Below the pieces are notes generated by a model. That model ran no database searches. It saw only the letters and a list, made by a program, of their open reading frames with translations, and was not told the origin of the DNA. 33,631 bases of DNA from Terriglobia bacterium (GTDB taxonomy: Bacteria; Acidobacteriota; Terriglobia; Bryobacterales; Bryobacteraceae): contig JANYJA010000210.1 of NCBI GenBank assembly GCA_025358575.1, forward strand, positions 1 through 33,631, given 5' to 3'. This document shows, piece by piece, positions 16,296-24,327 of this stretch. Made by a program: the position numbers and the translations under genes. Positions within the stretch are counted from its first letter, which is position 1, and every line of letters starts with the position of its first letter.

Positions 16296-16348
16296 AGAAC
16301 CGTTCTGCAAAGGGGGTGAATTCTTAGAACTTTTTTCAATTTCAGAAC
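16296..16348. promoter_or_regulatory. Cluster of AGAAC / GTTCT motifs between divergent genes
   Basis: AGAAC-C-GTTCT (16296-16306), TTCTTAGAAC (16321-16330) and CAGAAC (16343-16348) lie in the 161-base gap between the micropeptide gene (minus) and the 16408 gene (plus). The same half-sites occur as GTTCT-n6-AGAAC in front of the XRE-S24 regulator gene, suggesting a shared regulator. Base-level function is inferred only from recurrence and symmetry. Confidence 0.4.
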
Positions 16349-16407
16349 GGGAGGCTGCGGCGGTAAAGCTCGAGGCGCTCCCAATTGGGGTACAATCAAC
16401 TTGCATT

Positions 16408-16845
16408 ATGGCCCAGGACCGATCCCCAGGTGACGATCTTTGGCGCCATACTCTGTCGCAGATACCAACAGTTTTTGGCCGACTCTTTTATCTCGCATCT
16501 CTTCGCGACCCGAATACCGGACAGTACGCGCATTTCGGATTTGCCCAGCGCGTTGGCCTTGACAATTCGGACGCGATTCTCAGAAACAGTCATTTTTCAA
16601 CCTTTCAGGATTGGCTTTGCTTGAACCTGGCCGGTCAAAAAGACGATCTGGAAGAATATTTGGCCTCGCTTCGCGACGACCGTTCGAGTGTAATCGCGAC
16701 TTGGTTGAGCCTTGAGCCATACCGCGGATGGATACCTTTGGAAACCCGGACGGCGGAGCGTGACCTTTATATGTGTGACTTGCGTGCCATCCTTGAAATC
16801 CTCAGGAACGCATATGGCGTCGCTTCCCCTGATCCAGACGCATAG
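16408..16845 (+). CDS. Protein of unknown function
   Basis: I do not recognise this 145-residue acidic protein. It has no signal peptide or membrane helix. Visible features are a helical N-terminus (DDLWRHTLSQIPTVFGRLFYLASLRD), a central KDDLEEYLASLRDDRSSVIATWLSLE stretch and a C-terminal helix (YMCDLRAILEILRNAYG). A TACAAT box lies about a dozen bases before the ATG, so the transcript may be almost leaderless. The gene ends 44 bases inside the converging XRE-S24 regulator gene; its neighbours and shared upstream motifs make it a possible target or partner of that regulator. Confidence 0.7.
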   Translation: MAQDRSPGDDLWRHTLSQIPTVFGRLFYLASLRDPNTGQYAHFGFAQRVGLDNSDAILRNSHFSTFQDWLCLNLAGQKDDLEEYLASLRDDRSSVIATWLSLEPYRGWIPLETRTAERDLYMCDLRAILEILRNAYGVASPDPDA

Positions 16846-17590
16846 CCAGTCCCGTGACTTGGCCGATGACTTCCACCTCTTCGGGAAATTTATAAACTTC
16901 GGGGTGACACATCGACGCCGGGTGGGGCTGAAGAACCAGTTGATCCTTGCGCTCATTCAGGGTGCACCAGCCGCAGGCATACCCTTGCCGATGCTCGAAG
17001 AAATAGATTGGGCGCTCAAATTCATTCGTCCATCCCGAATCGACAATCTTGCGGTGGGTGTCATCGATCAAAATCAGTGCCCCCGGCTGAATTAGGGGAT
17101 ACATGCTCCAATCTTCGGAACCGATAAACGCATACCTGTAATTTTTGAGGTCAACCCCGCTGAGCAGCGACATCGGAAGCTTCCCCCAACGCTGGATTAA
17201 CCGGCTCAGATAAGTTGTTTTTCGCATGTCTAATCCTGGATCTAGAGAAAGAGGCACTTGAACATCACCCATCTCGTTTGCTGAGAATCCAATCAAATGG
17301 GTCTTTCCCACCTCGATGCTGGCCGCGTCCGAAGGCTGCTCGGACATCTTGATTCCATACCACTCGAGGACCTCGGTGAGATCGAGACGGTATATTGTAC
17401 AGAGCGAATAGAGCCGATAAATTGACGGTACTGTTCCTTTGTTTTCAATATCCGACAAACGGCTCAATGCGATGCAGAATTCATCGTTTTTTTGACGATC
17501 GGCAATCTGACCGCTGGCGTCTTCGACATCGCGATAGCGCAAGTTCAACCGTTCGCGAGTTCTCTTCAGCCGCTGTCCGGGCTCTTCCAT
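16802..17590 (-). CDS. XRE-family regulator with S24 (LexA/CI-like) C-terminal domain
   Basis: The 262-residue protein has an N-terminal helix-turn-helix of the Cro/CI type (residues about 5-80, RLKRTRERLNLRYRDVEDAS through FCIALSRLSDIENKGTVPS and LTEVLEWYGI). Its C-terminal domain is S24-like, with S162 in GSEDWSMYPLIQPGALILIDD, the region that holds the nucleophile serine in LexA and CI. A clear catalytic lysine context was not identified, so self-cleavage is uncertain. Such proteins are repressors responding to stress or ligands. Its promoter region, shared with ubiX, carries a TGTTCT-n6-AGAACA inverted repeat that is a good autoregulation site. Confidence 0.85.
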   Translation of the reverse strand: MEEPGQRLKRTRERLNLRYRDVEDASGQIADRQKNDEFCIALSRLSDIENKGTVPSIYRLYSLCTIYRLDLTEVLEWYGIKMSEQPSDAASIEVGKTHLIGFSANEMGDVQVPLSLDPGLDMRKTTYLSRLIQRWGKLPMSLLSGVDLKNYRYAFIGSEDWSMYPLIQPGALILIDDTHRKIVDSGWTNEFERPIYFFEHRQGYACGWCTLNERKDQLVLQPHPASMCHPEVYKFPEEVEVIGQVTGLAMRLDQGKRRHMRS

Positions 17591-17725
17591 GATATTATCC
17601 TGGGTTTAGGACACGCGAACACTGGTGGTACTGAGCGATTAAAGTACTAGTACAAGCGAACACCCTCACACTACTTGGATTGTATCCATCGTTAATGAAC
17701 GCGAGCAAGCTTTTTGAGGCAGTAT

Positions 17726-17743
17726 TGTTCTGAAATTAGAACA
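17726..17743. promoter_or_regulatory. Inverted repeat TGTTCT-n6-AGAACA, probable operator
   Basis: Perfect 6-bp arms (17726-17731 and 17738-17743) around GAAATT, followed directly by the palindrome AGAATTCT at 17743-17750. It lies 24 bases before the ubiX start and 136 bases upstream of the divergent regulator start. The half-site recurs in the 16296-16348 region. Confidence 0.45.
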
Positions 17744-17766
17744 GAATTCTATCTAACAGGTGAATT

Positions 17767-18339
17767 TTGAAAATAGTGATCGGTGTTTCAGGCGCGAGCG
17801 GCTCCATTTATGCAATTCGGCTTCTAGAACGCCTCCGGGACTGCAAAGCGGCGGAGACTCACCTCGTGGTGAGCCGATCTGGAGAGAAGACGCTCTTCTT
17901 GGAGACGGGAAAACTCGTGGCGGATCTAAAGGGGCTCGCGACCTATTCCTACCCGATTGAGGACATATCGGCGCGTCTCGCTAGCGGCTCCTTCCGTACC
18001 GACGGGATGGTGATCGCGCCATGCTCCATGCACACCATGTCGGCCGTGGCCTCCGGCATCTCGTCTAATCTGCTGATACGCGCCGCCGACGTTGCTTTGA
18101 AAGAGCGCCGCAAGCTGATCCTGATGGTGCGTGAATCGCCTTTTCACCTCGGACATTTACGGTCGATGGTTAATTTAGCCGAGATGGGCGCCATCATCGC
18201 TCCCCCCATCCCCGGGTTCTACAACCGTCCCGCGTCTGTCTCCGACCTTGTAGATCACAGCGTCGACCGCATCTTGGACCTTCTCGGTTTGCCAGATGCT
18301 GCCATTCAGCGATGGGACGGCCCGAGACCGCAAGACTAA
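17767..18339 (+). CDS. ubiX: Flavin prenyltransferase (UbiX family)
   Basis: UbiX joins dimethylallyl phosphate to FMN to make prenylated FMN, the cofactor of UbiD-type decarboxylases. The 190-residue protein begins at TTG 17767 with AGGTG five bases upstream; the first residues MKIVIGVSGASGSIYAIRLL hold the FMN-binding loop. APCSMHTMSAVASGISSNLL and LMVRESPFHLGHLRSM match the conserved middle. Length is normal. No ubiD gene lies in this window, so the partner decarboxylase must be elsewhere. The pheA start follows after five bases, so the two genes share a transcript. Confidence 0.92.
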   Translation: MKIVIGVSGASGSIYAIRLLERLRDCKAAETHLVVSRSGEKTLFLETGKLVADLKGLATYSYPIEDISARLASGSFRTDGMVIAPCSMHTMSAVASGISSNLLIRAADVALKERRKLILMVRESPFHLGHLRSMVNLAEMGAIIAPPIPGFYNRPASVSDLVDHSVDRILDLLGLPDAAIQRWDGPRPQD

Positions 18340-18344
18340 CGCGT

Positions 18345-19193
18345 ATGAGAAAGAAGCCCGAACTGATCGCCTTCCAAGGAGAGAGGGGTGCCTTCAGCGA
18401 GCAGGCCGCGCGTCAATTGTTGTCGTCTTCGGTTGAGGTGTTGCCATGCCAGAGATTCGACGATGTTTTCCGCAATCTTAGGGACGGTGCGGCGAGCGGC
18501 GCGGTCGTCCCCATCGAAAACACGCTTCACGGGTCGGTCCACGAGAATTACGACCACCTTCTTCAATACGATCTGCCCATTGTGGCCGAGACGAGCGTGC
18601 GCATCGTCCATAACCTTATTGCGCCGCCCGACATCTCGTTCGCCAAAGTAAAGCGCGTATTTTCGCACCCCGTGGCGCTAGCCCAGTGTCTGGATTTTTT
18701 CGAGCGCTATCGTAATATCGAGCGCGTTCCCTTCTACGACACCGCCGGCAGCGTAAAGATGGTGATGGAAAAAGAGCTGACCGATGCAGCCGCTATCGCC
18801 TCGTCCGTCGCCGCCGAGAATTACGGCGCCCGAATACTGCGGCGCTCCATCGAAGACGATCGCCGTAATTTCACGCGGTTTTTCTTGTTGCGCCGCCCCG
18901 AAGACGTTCCCGCGAGCCCGCGGAAATCTAAGATCGCGTGGAAGACTTCGTTAGTGTTCACCACGCGCAATGTGCCGGGCGCGCTGTTCAGATCGCTAAG
19001 TGCATTCGCATTGCGCGATTTAAGCCTCACTAAAATAGAATCGCGTCCGCTTCGCGGAAAGCCGTGGGAGTATCTTTTTTACTTGGATTTCTTGGGGCAC
19101 GTGGAGGACACCAACGCGCGTAACGCCATCGGCCATCTGCGCGAAATTGCCGATCTGCTGCGCGTGCTCGGCTGCTATCCCAAGGGCTCGTGA
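18345..19193 (+). CDS. pheA: Prephenate dehydratase with ACT regulatory domain
   Basis: This 282-residue enzyme converts prephenate to phenylpyruvate in phenylalanine synthesis. The start MRKKPELIAFQGERGAFSEQ at 18345 is preferred to an upstream ATG inside ubiX because it begins directly at the catalytic domain. Catalytic-domain motifs are VVPIENTLHGSVHENYD and the T177-R178-F179 triplet (NFTRFFLL) that carries the essential threonine. The ACT domain (about 200-282) keeps the phenylalanine-binding signatures GALF (212-215) and ESRP (232-235), so feedback inhibition by phenylalanine is expected. There is no chorismate mutase domain. The stop is one base from that of the converging FNR-like gene. 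Confidence 0.93.
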   Translation: MRKKPELIAFQGERGAFSEQAARQLLSSSVEVLPCQRFDDVFRNLRDGAASGAVVPIENTLHGSVHENYDHLLQYDLPIVAETSVRIVHNLIAPPDISFAKVKRVFSHPVALAQCLDFFERYRNIERVPFYDTAGSVKMVMEKELTDAAAIASSVAAENYGARILRRSIEDDRRNFTRFFLLRRPEDVPASPRKSKIAWKTSLVFTTRNVPGALFRSLSAFALRDLSLTKIESRPLRGKPWEYLFYLDFLGHVEDTNARNAIGHLREIADLLRVLGCYPKGS

Positions 19194-19194
19194 G

Positions 19195-19884
19195 CTAGTC
19201 GTACTTCTCGAAGATGATTCTCTTTCGCTCGAAGCCAAGCTCCTTGAGCATGCCCCTGGTCTCATCGACCATTTCCCGCAAACCGCAGATGTAAACGTCG
19301 ACATCTTGCCGTTCCCTAACGGCTTCAAGCACATGGAGCTGCACGCGACCGGTACGGCCCGCCCATGCCGACTGCGGCCGCGTGAGGGTAGGAACAAAGA
19401 TAAAATTCGCGTGGCGGGCCGCCAATTCTTCAAAATCCTCGCGATACAAGAGGCCGTGTTCATGGCGAACTCCGAAAATGAGCTTGAACTGGCGCGTATC
19501 GTCGTGTGGGAGCACTGCTTGTAGCATCGCCCGGAACGGCGCAACCCCCGTCCCGGTTGCCACCAAGACGCTGGATCGCACCGGGTTGCGAAAGTGAAAC
19601 GCCCCGTATGGTCCTTTGATATCGACCGTATCTCCCCGCCGCATGTCGAACAGGTAGGGGGAGATACGGCCTTCGGCCACGCGATTCAAGCAAAGCCCGA
19701 AATGGTTTCCATCAGGAGGGGAGGCTATGGAGTAGGCCCGCGTAATTTCATCTTCGCCGAGCGTCGCAATGATTGAAACGAACTGGCCGGGCACAAAACC
19801 AAAGCGCTCGACGTCGAGAATCTCAAAATCGAAATGACGCGTCTCTGGTGCCAGTTCGCGCCACGAAATCAAGCGAGCTTTCAT
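19195..19884 (-). CDS. Ferredoxin-NADP reductase-like FAD/NAD(P)-binding oxidoreductase
   Basis: The 229-residue protein has the two-domain FNR layout: an FAD barrel with R49-AYSIAS (RxYS motif) and GPYGAF, and an NAD(P) domain starting with the G111-TGVAPFRAML loop and ending with VYICGLREMVDETRG. It has no ferredoxin domain, so it should pass electrons between NAD(P)H and a separate partner such as ferredoxin or flavodoxin. Its ATG overlaps the stop of the CbiX-like gene (ATGA at 19881-19884), giving a tight three-gene unit CBS, CbiX, FNR. Reductant supply to a siroheme or cobalamin-type step is a possible but unproven link. Confidence 0.87.
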   Translation of the reverse strand: MKARLISWRELAPETRHFDFEILDVERFGFVPGQFVSIIATLGEDEITRAYSIASPPDGNHFGLCLNRVAEGRISPYLFDMRRGDTVDIKGPYGAFHFRNPVRSSVLVATGTGVAPFRAMLQAVLPHDDTRQFKLIFGVRHEHGLLYREDFEELAARHANFIFVPTLTRPQSAWAGRTGRVQLHVLEAVRERQDVDVYICGLREMVDETRGMLKELGFERKRIIFEKYD

Positions 19885-20264
19885 GACTGAACAACAGGCG
19901 CCTGGAGAGCTTCGCGGGCACGTTCAACCAGAATTCCGCTCAGCGCCGGATGGCCATCGAGCGGAGGCGTCACCACAATTTGCAAACCCCGGTGAAGGCG
20001 GGAGATTCCTTCCACAATTGCCGGGAGATCGCGCTGCAGGTGGATCCCTAAAGTTAGAAAGTAAGGAATCACCAGAATCCGCTCGGCCCCGCGATCGACC
20101 AGGCTGGCCACAGCTTCACGCAATGTCGGGGTCGCCTGATCTAAAAATGCGGTCTCGAATAGCGAAAAGCCGCCGTCTCGCGCCGCCTGCCGCGCCACGG
20201 CGTTCACGGCCTCGTTGGCCGACGAAACGCTCGATCCGTGCGCAAAAATAATGACGCCCGTCAT
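19881..20264 (-). CDS. Single-domain CbiX/SirB-type chelatase
   Basis: This 127-residue protein resembles one half of sirohydrochlorin cobalto/ferrochelatase. The metal-binding histidines H9 (VIIFAHGSS) and H75 (FLTLGIHLQRDLP) are in place. Usual bacterial CbiX/SirB proteins have two such halves in about 250-300 residues, while short homodimeric CbiXS forms are best known from archaea, so the short length is notable. It would insert cobalt, iron or nickel into a tetrapyrrole. It overlaps by four bases both the CBS gene upstream and the FNR gene downstream. No other siroheme or cobalamin gene is present here. Confidence 0.82.
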   Translation of the reverse strand: MTGVIIFAHGSSVSSANEAVNAVARQAARDGGFSLFETAFLDQATPTLREAVASLVDRGAERILVIPYFLTLGIHLQRDLPAIVEGISRLHRGLQIVVTPPLDGHPALSGILVERAREALQAPVVQS

Positions 20265-20686
20265 GCCGTTCCGTGTATATAGGCACGCATATGGAGCAAT
20301 TCTTCGGTTTTACGGTTCAACTCGAAGTGCATAAGGTCGCGCATGGAGAGAAATCCGGTAACCCGTTCGCCGTTCAGCACGGGCAAATGCCGACAGTTGT
20401 TGACGCGCATGCTCTCCATGGCAAATTCGAGGTTGTCGGACTCGTCGACGGTTGCGACGTCGCGCGTCATCACCTCGGCGACCAGGGTCCTGGCCGGGTC
20501 GCATCCCAGCAACACCACGCGCGTTAAAAGGTCCCGCTCGCTGAAGACGCCGCAGAGCCGCTCCTTCGACAGAACCACGATGGCACCGACGTTAAGCTCG
20601 GCCATGCGGCGCGTTACCTCTTCCACGGTCTGCGCTTCGTCGACCGAGTAGAGCACGCGTCGGGCGAGTATTTGGTTAACGAGCAT
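20261..20686 (-). CDS. Tandem CBS-domain protein
   Basis: The 141-residue protein consists of two CBS motifs (about 8-60 and 70-125) and nothing else, visible as ELNVGAIVVLSKERLCGVFSERDL and NNCRHLPVLNGERVTGFLSMRDL. CBS pairs bind adenosine nucleotides such as AMP or ATP and report energy state to partners. Short stand-alone forms usually act by protein contact. As first gene of the ATGA-coupled unit CBS, CbiX, FNR it may control the activity of those enzymes, but this is inferred from position only. A 9-base tandem repeat lies just upstream at 20716-20733. Confidence 0.88.
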   Translation of the reverse strand: MLVNQILARRVLYSVDEAQTVEEVTRRMAELNVGAIVVLSKERLCGVFSERDLLTRVVLLGCDPARTLVAEVMTRDVATVDESDNLEFAMESMRVNNCRHLPVLNGERVTGFLSMRDLMHFELNRKTEELLHMRAYIHGTA

Positions 20687-20715
20687 TGCTTACGTCCAGT
20701 GTACGCCCGAGCGGG

Positions 20716-20733
20716 AATTCCAAGAATTCCAAG
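20716..20733. repeat. Tandem 9-base direct repeat (AATTCCAAG x2)
   Basis: Two adjacent copies of AATTCCAAG in the 99-base gap between the divergent CBS and HEAT-repeat genes. Could be a regulator half-site pair for either promoter; only two copies exist. Confidence 0.4.
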
Positions 20734-20785
20734 AGATTGTGGATTTCATTTACAGTTTGATACGGTGACAGCCGATATTTGAGGT

Positions 20786-21469
20786 ATGGCCGCCCTAAAC
20801 GAGCTATGCAACCCCGATTTGTACCCGCTCGAAGCTGCCGTCACCCAGGCGAAAGAGCTAATGATTCTCAACCCCAGGTTGGATCTTGAGCTAGCAGCCA
20901 TGGCACCCCGCAAAACCACGGAGGCGGCGGACCGCCTGGCCGGCCCCAGCGTGGAGAGACTGCTGGATCTGCTGGATACAATTTCTCCCGGCGTCCGCAC
21001 CTTGAATTCCTTGGTGCACCTTCTCGACGATCCAGATTTGCGGATTCGTTCCAAGGCCGCGATTCTAATTGGGCGTCGGGTGGGTAATTTGCATTGGGCC
21101 GAGAGGGTGCTGGAAGACCAAAATCCCCGTGTGCGCGCGAACGTAATCGAGGCTCTTTGGGAGAGTGCGCTGCCCCAATGTCGTGAAGTTTTTTTTCGGG
21201 CACTGAATGACTCGGACAATCGGGTCGTGGGCAATGCAATCTATGGAATCTACCGGCTAAGCCCGGAGGAAAGTGTGCCTCTATTAATCGGACTCGCCGC
21301 GCATCCCGAGCCCGCCCGACGCGTCACGGCTGCATGGGTCATGGGAAAGACGGGCGACCTGCAATTCCGCCCCCACGTTCAGAAAATGGTTCAAGACAAA
21401 GAAAAGCAGGTGCGATCTCTCGCCCTGAAGGCGATGTTCAAACTCAAAGCCGCGCAGAATGCGGCTTAA
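20786..21469 (+). CDS. HEAT-repeat protein
   Basis: The 227-residue protein is composed mainly of HEAT-type helical pairs from about residue 65 on: VHLLDDPDLRIRSKAAILIG, VLEDQNPRVRANVIEALWES, ALNDSDNRVVGNAIYGIYRL, AAHPEPARRVTAAWVMGKTG and MVQDKEKQVRSLALKAMFKL. Each has the D-x-x-x-R/V-R-x-x-A pattern. Such scaffolds bind other proteins or, in lyase relatives, phycobilin-like ligands, and the partner here is unknown. There is no signal peptide. It is monocistronic, followed 11 bases later by the 3' end of tRNA-Val on the other strand. Confidence 0.83.
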   Translation: MAALNELCNPDLYPLEAAVTQAKELMILNPRLDLELAAMAPRKTTEAADRLAGPSVERLLDLLDTISPGVRTLNSLVHLLDDPDLRIRSKAAILIGRRVGNLHWAERVLEDQNPRVRANVIEALWESALPQCREVFFRALNDSDNRVVGNAIYGIYRLSPEESVPLLIGLAAHPEPARRVTAAWVMGKTGDLQFRPHVQKMVQDKEKQVRSLALKAMFKLKAAQNAA

Positions 21470-21480
21470 GTCTTCCACAA

Positions 21481-21557
21481 TGGTGGGCGCTCACGGGATC
21501 GAACCGTGGACCTCCTGCTTGTAAGGCAGGCGCTCTAACCGGCTGAGCTAAGCGCCC
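21481..21557 (-). tRNA. tRNA-Val (anticodon TAC)
   Basis: Read on the minus strand, the 77-base gene forms a full cloverleaf. The acceptor stem GGGCGCT pairs perfectly with AGCGCCC; discriminator A and an encoded CCA follow. The D-arm is TAGCTCAGCCGGTTAGAGC, the anticodon stem CCTGC/GCAGG holds the loop CTTACAA (anticodon TAC), and the T-arm contains GGTTCGATCC. Confidence 0.96.
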
Positions 21558-21672
21558 TTAGTGGATACTCTTCCACTTTACCAAAGAGGGGCCGCCCCTT
21601 AGCATCCCTTCGTTTGCCCTGAGCATCAAAGCCTTGTTAAAATAAACGATTACGCTTAATTACGGAGACCTG

Positions 21673-22395
21673 TTGAAATCAGCGCTATCAGTTTGTCTAT
21701 TCGCTTGTAGTTTGTTCGCCGCCAGTCATGAGGCTTTGGAAACGGTGCCCAATGTCCTGGGGAATTTCGAATCCGCTACGAACACTGGAGAGCTTCGGCT
21801 TCGGGGCGCGTCCATGGACATCGAGATCGACGCTTCGCTACCCAAACTCCATCGCGAAGGCCGCTTTCACGCTTTACGCAAGATCTCGCGCCTGGGCCGT
21901 ATCTCATACGAAGCATTGCGTTTTGAAGGCGATCGGTCGGTGGAACGCGACGTGATTGCGCGGTATTTGACCGCTGAATCAGAGGCACAGGCAGGCAATG
22001 CCGCGTCGCTGGGCCTCAATCATAAAAATTACAAGTTCCACTTTAAGGGTGTGGCCCAGCTTTTCGGTCGCCAAGCGTACGTCTTTCGGCTAACCCCGCG
22101 TCAGAAACGTGTGGGCTTGTTCAAGGGCGAAGTCTGGATCGATGCCAAAACTTCAATGCCGCTCCGCGAGTCGGGTTATTTCGTCAAGAACCCCTCCGTT
22201 TTTTTGCGGCGCGTTTCGTTTATCCGGGATTACAAGATTCAGAACGAAGTAGCCGTTCCGCAACATATTGAAACGGTGATAGACACATACCTGGTGGGTC
22301 GCGCCGAAATGCACGTGGACTACACAAACGTTTCGTTTTCAACGGATTCCGCTCCAGCCGACTCTGCGTTAGTGCAGGCCTTTAGCCTACAATAA
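21673..22395 (+). CDS. Secreted LolA-fold-like (outer-membrane lipoprotein-sorting type) protein
   Basis: This 240-residue protein starts at TTG 21673 (GGAG five bases upstream) with a signal peptide (MKSALSVCLFACSLFAASHE). The mature part is strand-rich, with VAQLFGRQAYVFRLTPRQ, GLFKGEVWIDAKTSMPLRES and VPQHIETVIDTYLVGRAEMH, resembling the half-barrel of LolA/LppX-type lipid carriers, where WIDAKT-x-x-PLR is a typical edge strand. Assignment to that fold is by pattern only. hpnJ begins nine bases downstream, so it probably belongs to the hopanoid operon and could bind or ferry a hopanoid or its intermediate across the periplasm. Confidence in the gene is high, in the function low. Confidence 0.75.
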   Translation: MKSALSVCLFACSLFAASHEALETVPNVLGNFESATNTGELRLRGASMDIEIDASLPKLHREGRFHALRKISRLGRISYEALRFEGDRSVERDVIARYLTAESEAQAGNAASLGLNHKNYKFHFKGVAQLFGRQAYVFRLTPRQKRVGLFKGEVWIDAKTSMPLRESGYFVKNPSVFLRRVSFIRDYKIQNEVAVPQHIETVIDTYLVGRAEMHVDYTNVSFSTDSAPADSALVQAFSLQ

Positions 22396-22404
22396 AGAGA
22401 CCTC

Positions 22405-23862
22405 ATGCGAACTTTATTTCTAAATCCACCTTCCTTCGAAGGGTTCGATGGGGGAGCCAGTTCGCGCTGGCCTGCCTCCCGCGAAATCGAGTCTTACTGG
22501 TACCCAGTCTGGCTGTGTTATCCCGCGGGAATGCTGCCTGATAGCCGCGTGCTCGACGCGCCGCCGCACAAAATATCGATCGAGCAGACCGTCGAGATTG
22601 GCAAAGACTACAAATTGCTGGTGCTGTTCACTTCGACGCCAGGTTTCGAAGTCGACGTCAAGATGGCCGAGATGATGAAGATTGCCAACCCGACCATGAA
22701 GGTCTGCTTTGTCGGCCCGCCGGTCACGATCGAGCCCGAAAAGACGCTGAACGCGAGCATGGCGATCGATTTTGTGGTGCGCCGCGAGTTCGATCATCAG
22801 ATTGTTAAGTATGCGCAGGGCACCCCTCTAGAAGACCTGCCTGGTGTCAGCTTTCGCAAGGATGGACGCATCGTCAACAATCCCGAAGGCCCCGTTATTG
22901 AAAATCTTGACGAGCTTCCATGGGTTACGAAGGTCTATAAGCGCGATCTCGACGTCACCCGCTACAACGTTCCGTTTCTTCTAAATCCCTTCATTTCGTT
23001 TTACACGTCCCGCGGGTGCCCGGCCATGTGTACTTTCTGCCTGTGGCCGCAGACTCACTCCGGCCATCGCTGGCGCCTCCGTTCGTCCGACGACATTGCG
23101 GCCGAAGTGAAGTACGCGATCGAAGCTTTCCCGCAGGTTCGGGAAATTTTCTTCGATGACGACACATTCAATTATCAGAAGGCACGCACCATCGAGCTCT
23201 GCTCCAAGCTGAAGCCTTTGAATTTTACATGGTCATGCACTTCGCGGGTCACAACCGATTACGACACGCTGAAGGCCATGAAAGACGCAGGCTGCAGGCT
23301 TCTCATCGTTGGCTATGAGTCGGGCGATCCGCAAATCCTCAAGAACATCAAGAAAGGCGCAACTGTCGATATGGCTGAGCGTTTCACAGCCAATTGCAAG
23401 AAATTAGGTCTGCTGGTTCACGGCGACTTCATTGTGGGGCTTCCCGGCGAAACGCGCGAAAGCATCCGCAAAACTATCGATTTCGCGAAGAAACTCGACA
23501 ACGAAACCATTCAGGTTTCCATTGCGCACCCGTATCCTGGCACCGAATTCTTCGAGTATGCCAAAAAGAACGATCTTTTCTCGATCAGCAATATGACCGA
23601 TGAAGCCGGGCACCAGCTTCCCAAGGTTATCTATCCCGGCTTAAACGAGGGAGAGCTGGTGGAATGGGTGGAGCGCTTTTACGGTGAGTATTACTTCCGC
23701 CCGCGGGTCATCTGGAGGGTGGTTCGCAAGGCGATTTTCAATACTCAAGAGCGCAAGCGGCTCACGAAAGAAGCGCGCGAGTACATGGCCCTGCGTTCCA
23801 AGCGCAAGCGCTTCGTCTCCGATCACCGCCAAGCCACCATTTCCGCCAATGCTGGTGACTAG
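22405..23862 (+). CDS. hpnJ: Hopanoid biosynthesis radical SAM protein HpnJ
   Basis: HpnJ is a B12-binding-domain radical SAM enzyme required in other bacteria to convert the glucosamine head group of bacteriohopanetetrol glucosamine into the cyclitol ether. The 485-residue protein has an N-terminal cobalamin-type domain (opening RTLFLNPPSFEGFDGGAS, with LLVLFTSTPGFEVDVKMAEM) and a radical SAM core with the cluster motif C205-x3-C209-x2-C212 (RGCPAMCTFCLWPQTHSG). FFDDDTFNYQ, VGYESGDPQILKNIKKG and DFIVGLPGET are family-typical SAM-barrel segments. The C-terminal region is basic. It is followed by two half transporters and hpnI, the glycosyltransferase for the same head group. The deacetylase HpnK, which acts between them, is not in the window. 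Confidence 0.9.
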   Translation: MRTLFLNPPSFEGFDGGASSRWPASREIESYWYPVWLCYPAGMLPDSRVLDAPPHKISIEQTVEIGKDYKLLVLFTSTPGFEVDVKMAEMMKIANPTMKVCFVGPPVTIEPEKTLNASMAIDFVVRREFDHQIVKYAQGTPLEDLPGVSFRKDGRIVNNPEGPVIENLDELPWVTKVYKRDLDVTRYNVPFLLNPFISFYTSRGCPAMCTFCLWPQTHSGHRWRLRSSDDIAAEVKYAIEAFPQVREIFFDDDTFNYQKARTIELCSKLKPLNFTWSCTSRVTTDYDTLKAMKDAGCRLLIVGYESGDPQILKNIKKGATVDMAERFTANCKKLGLLVHGDFIVGLPGETRESIRKTIDFAKKLDNETIQVSIAHPYPGTEFFEYAKKNDLFSISNMTDEAGHQLPKVIYPGLNEGELVEWVERFYGEYYFRPRVIWRVVRKAIFNTQERKRLTKEAREYMALRSKRKRFVSDHRQATISANAGD

Positions 23863-23883
23863 CTTGGCTTTTCCCCGCTCGGA

Positions 23884-24327
23884 ATGATACCCAGTTATCG
23901 AATCAAAACCCGCATCTTCACCGTCATCGTGATCCTCACGAACGTCTTCGGGAATTTCCTGCTGGGGTTGGGCCTGCGGCAGGTAGGCAGTCTTGTGGGC
24001 AGGTCCCCCTTGGCGTATATCTTCGCTTTGTTCAACCCGCTCGTGGCGGTAGGGGTCGGCCTGCTAATCGCGTGGATGCTGTCGCATATGGCGCTGCTCA
24101 GTTGGGCCGATCTCAGTTATGTTCTGCCGATTACTTCGATAGGATATGCTCTGACCGCTTTCATGGGTTGGATCTTTCTCCATGAGCTGGTTTCGCCCAC
24201 GCGTTGGGCGGGTGTGGCGCTGATCGTTTTGGGCGTTATTATGGTGGGCCATACTGCTCCTCGGAGCCCAAAACCGGACGCCGTTGCGGAGCCCGAAACC
24301 GTTCTCGAAGAGGTATTCACCAGATGA
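23884..24327 (+). CDS. EamA/SMR-type half transporter, first of a pair
   Basis: The 147-residue protein has about four membrane helices (10-30, 42-65, 72-92, 96-118; for example FTVIVILTNVFGNFLLGLGL and WAGVALIVLGVIMVG), the size of one SMR unit or half of an EamA protein. The loop SWADLSYVLPITSIGYALTA and the FLHELVSPTRWAG signature are typical. The last 25 residues form a hydrophilic tail (PKPDAVAEPETVLEEVF). Its stop overlaps the start of the next, similar gene (ATGA at 24324), which suggests equimolar synthesis and a heterodimer, as for ArnE/ArnF flippases. Lying between hpnJ and hpnI, it may move a hopanoid glycoconjugate or its precursor across the inner membrane. Confidence 0.85.
   Translation: MIPSYRIKTRIFTVIVILTNVFGNFLLGLGLRQVGSLVGRSPLAYIFALFNPLVAVGVGLLIAWMLSHMALLSWADLSYVLPITSIGYALTAFMGWIFLHELVSPTRWAGVALIVLGVIMVGHTAPRSPKPDAVAEPETVLEEVFTR

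Noticed and set aside
21562-21602. Small stem AGTGGA/TCCACT and AGGGG/CCCCT between HEAT gene, tRNA and the LolA-like gene
   Set aside because: Short stems without a clean T-run; not enough to call a terminator or promoter.
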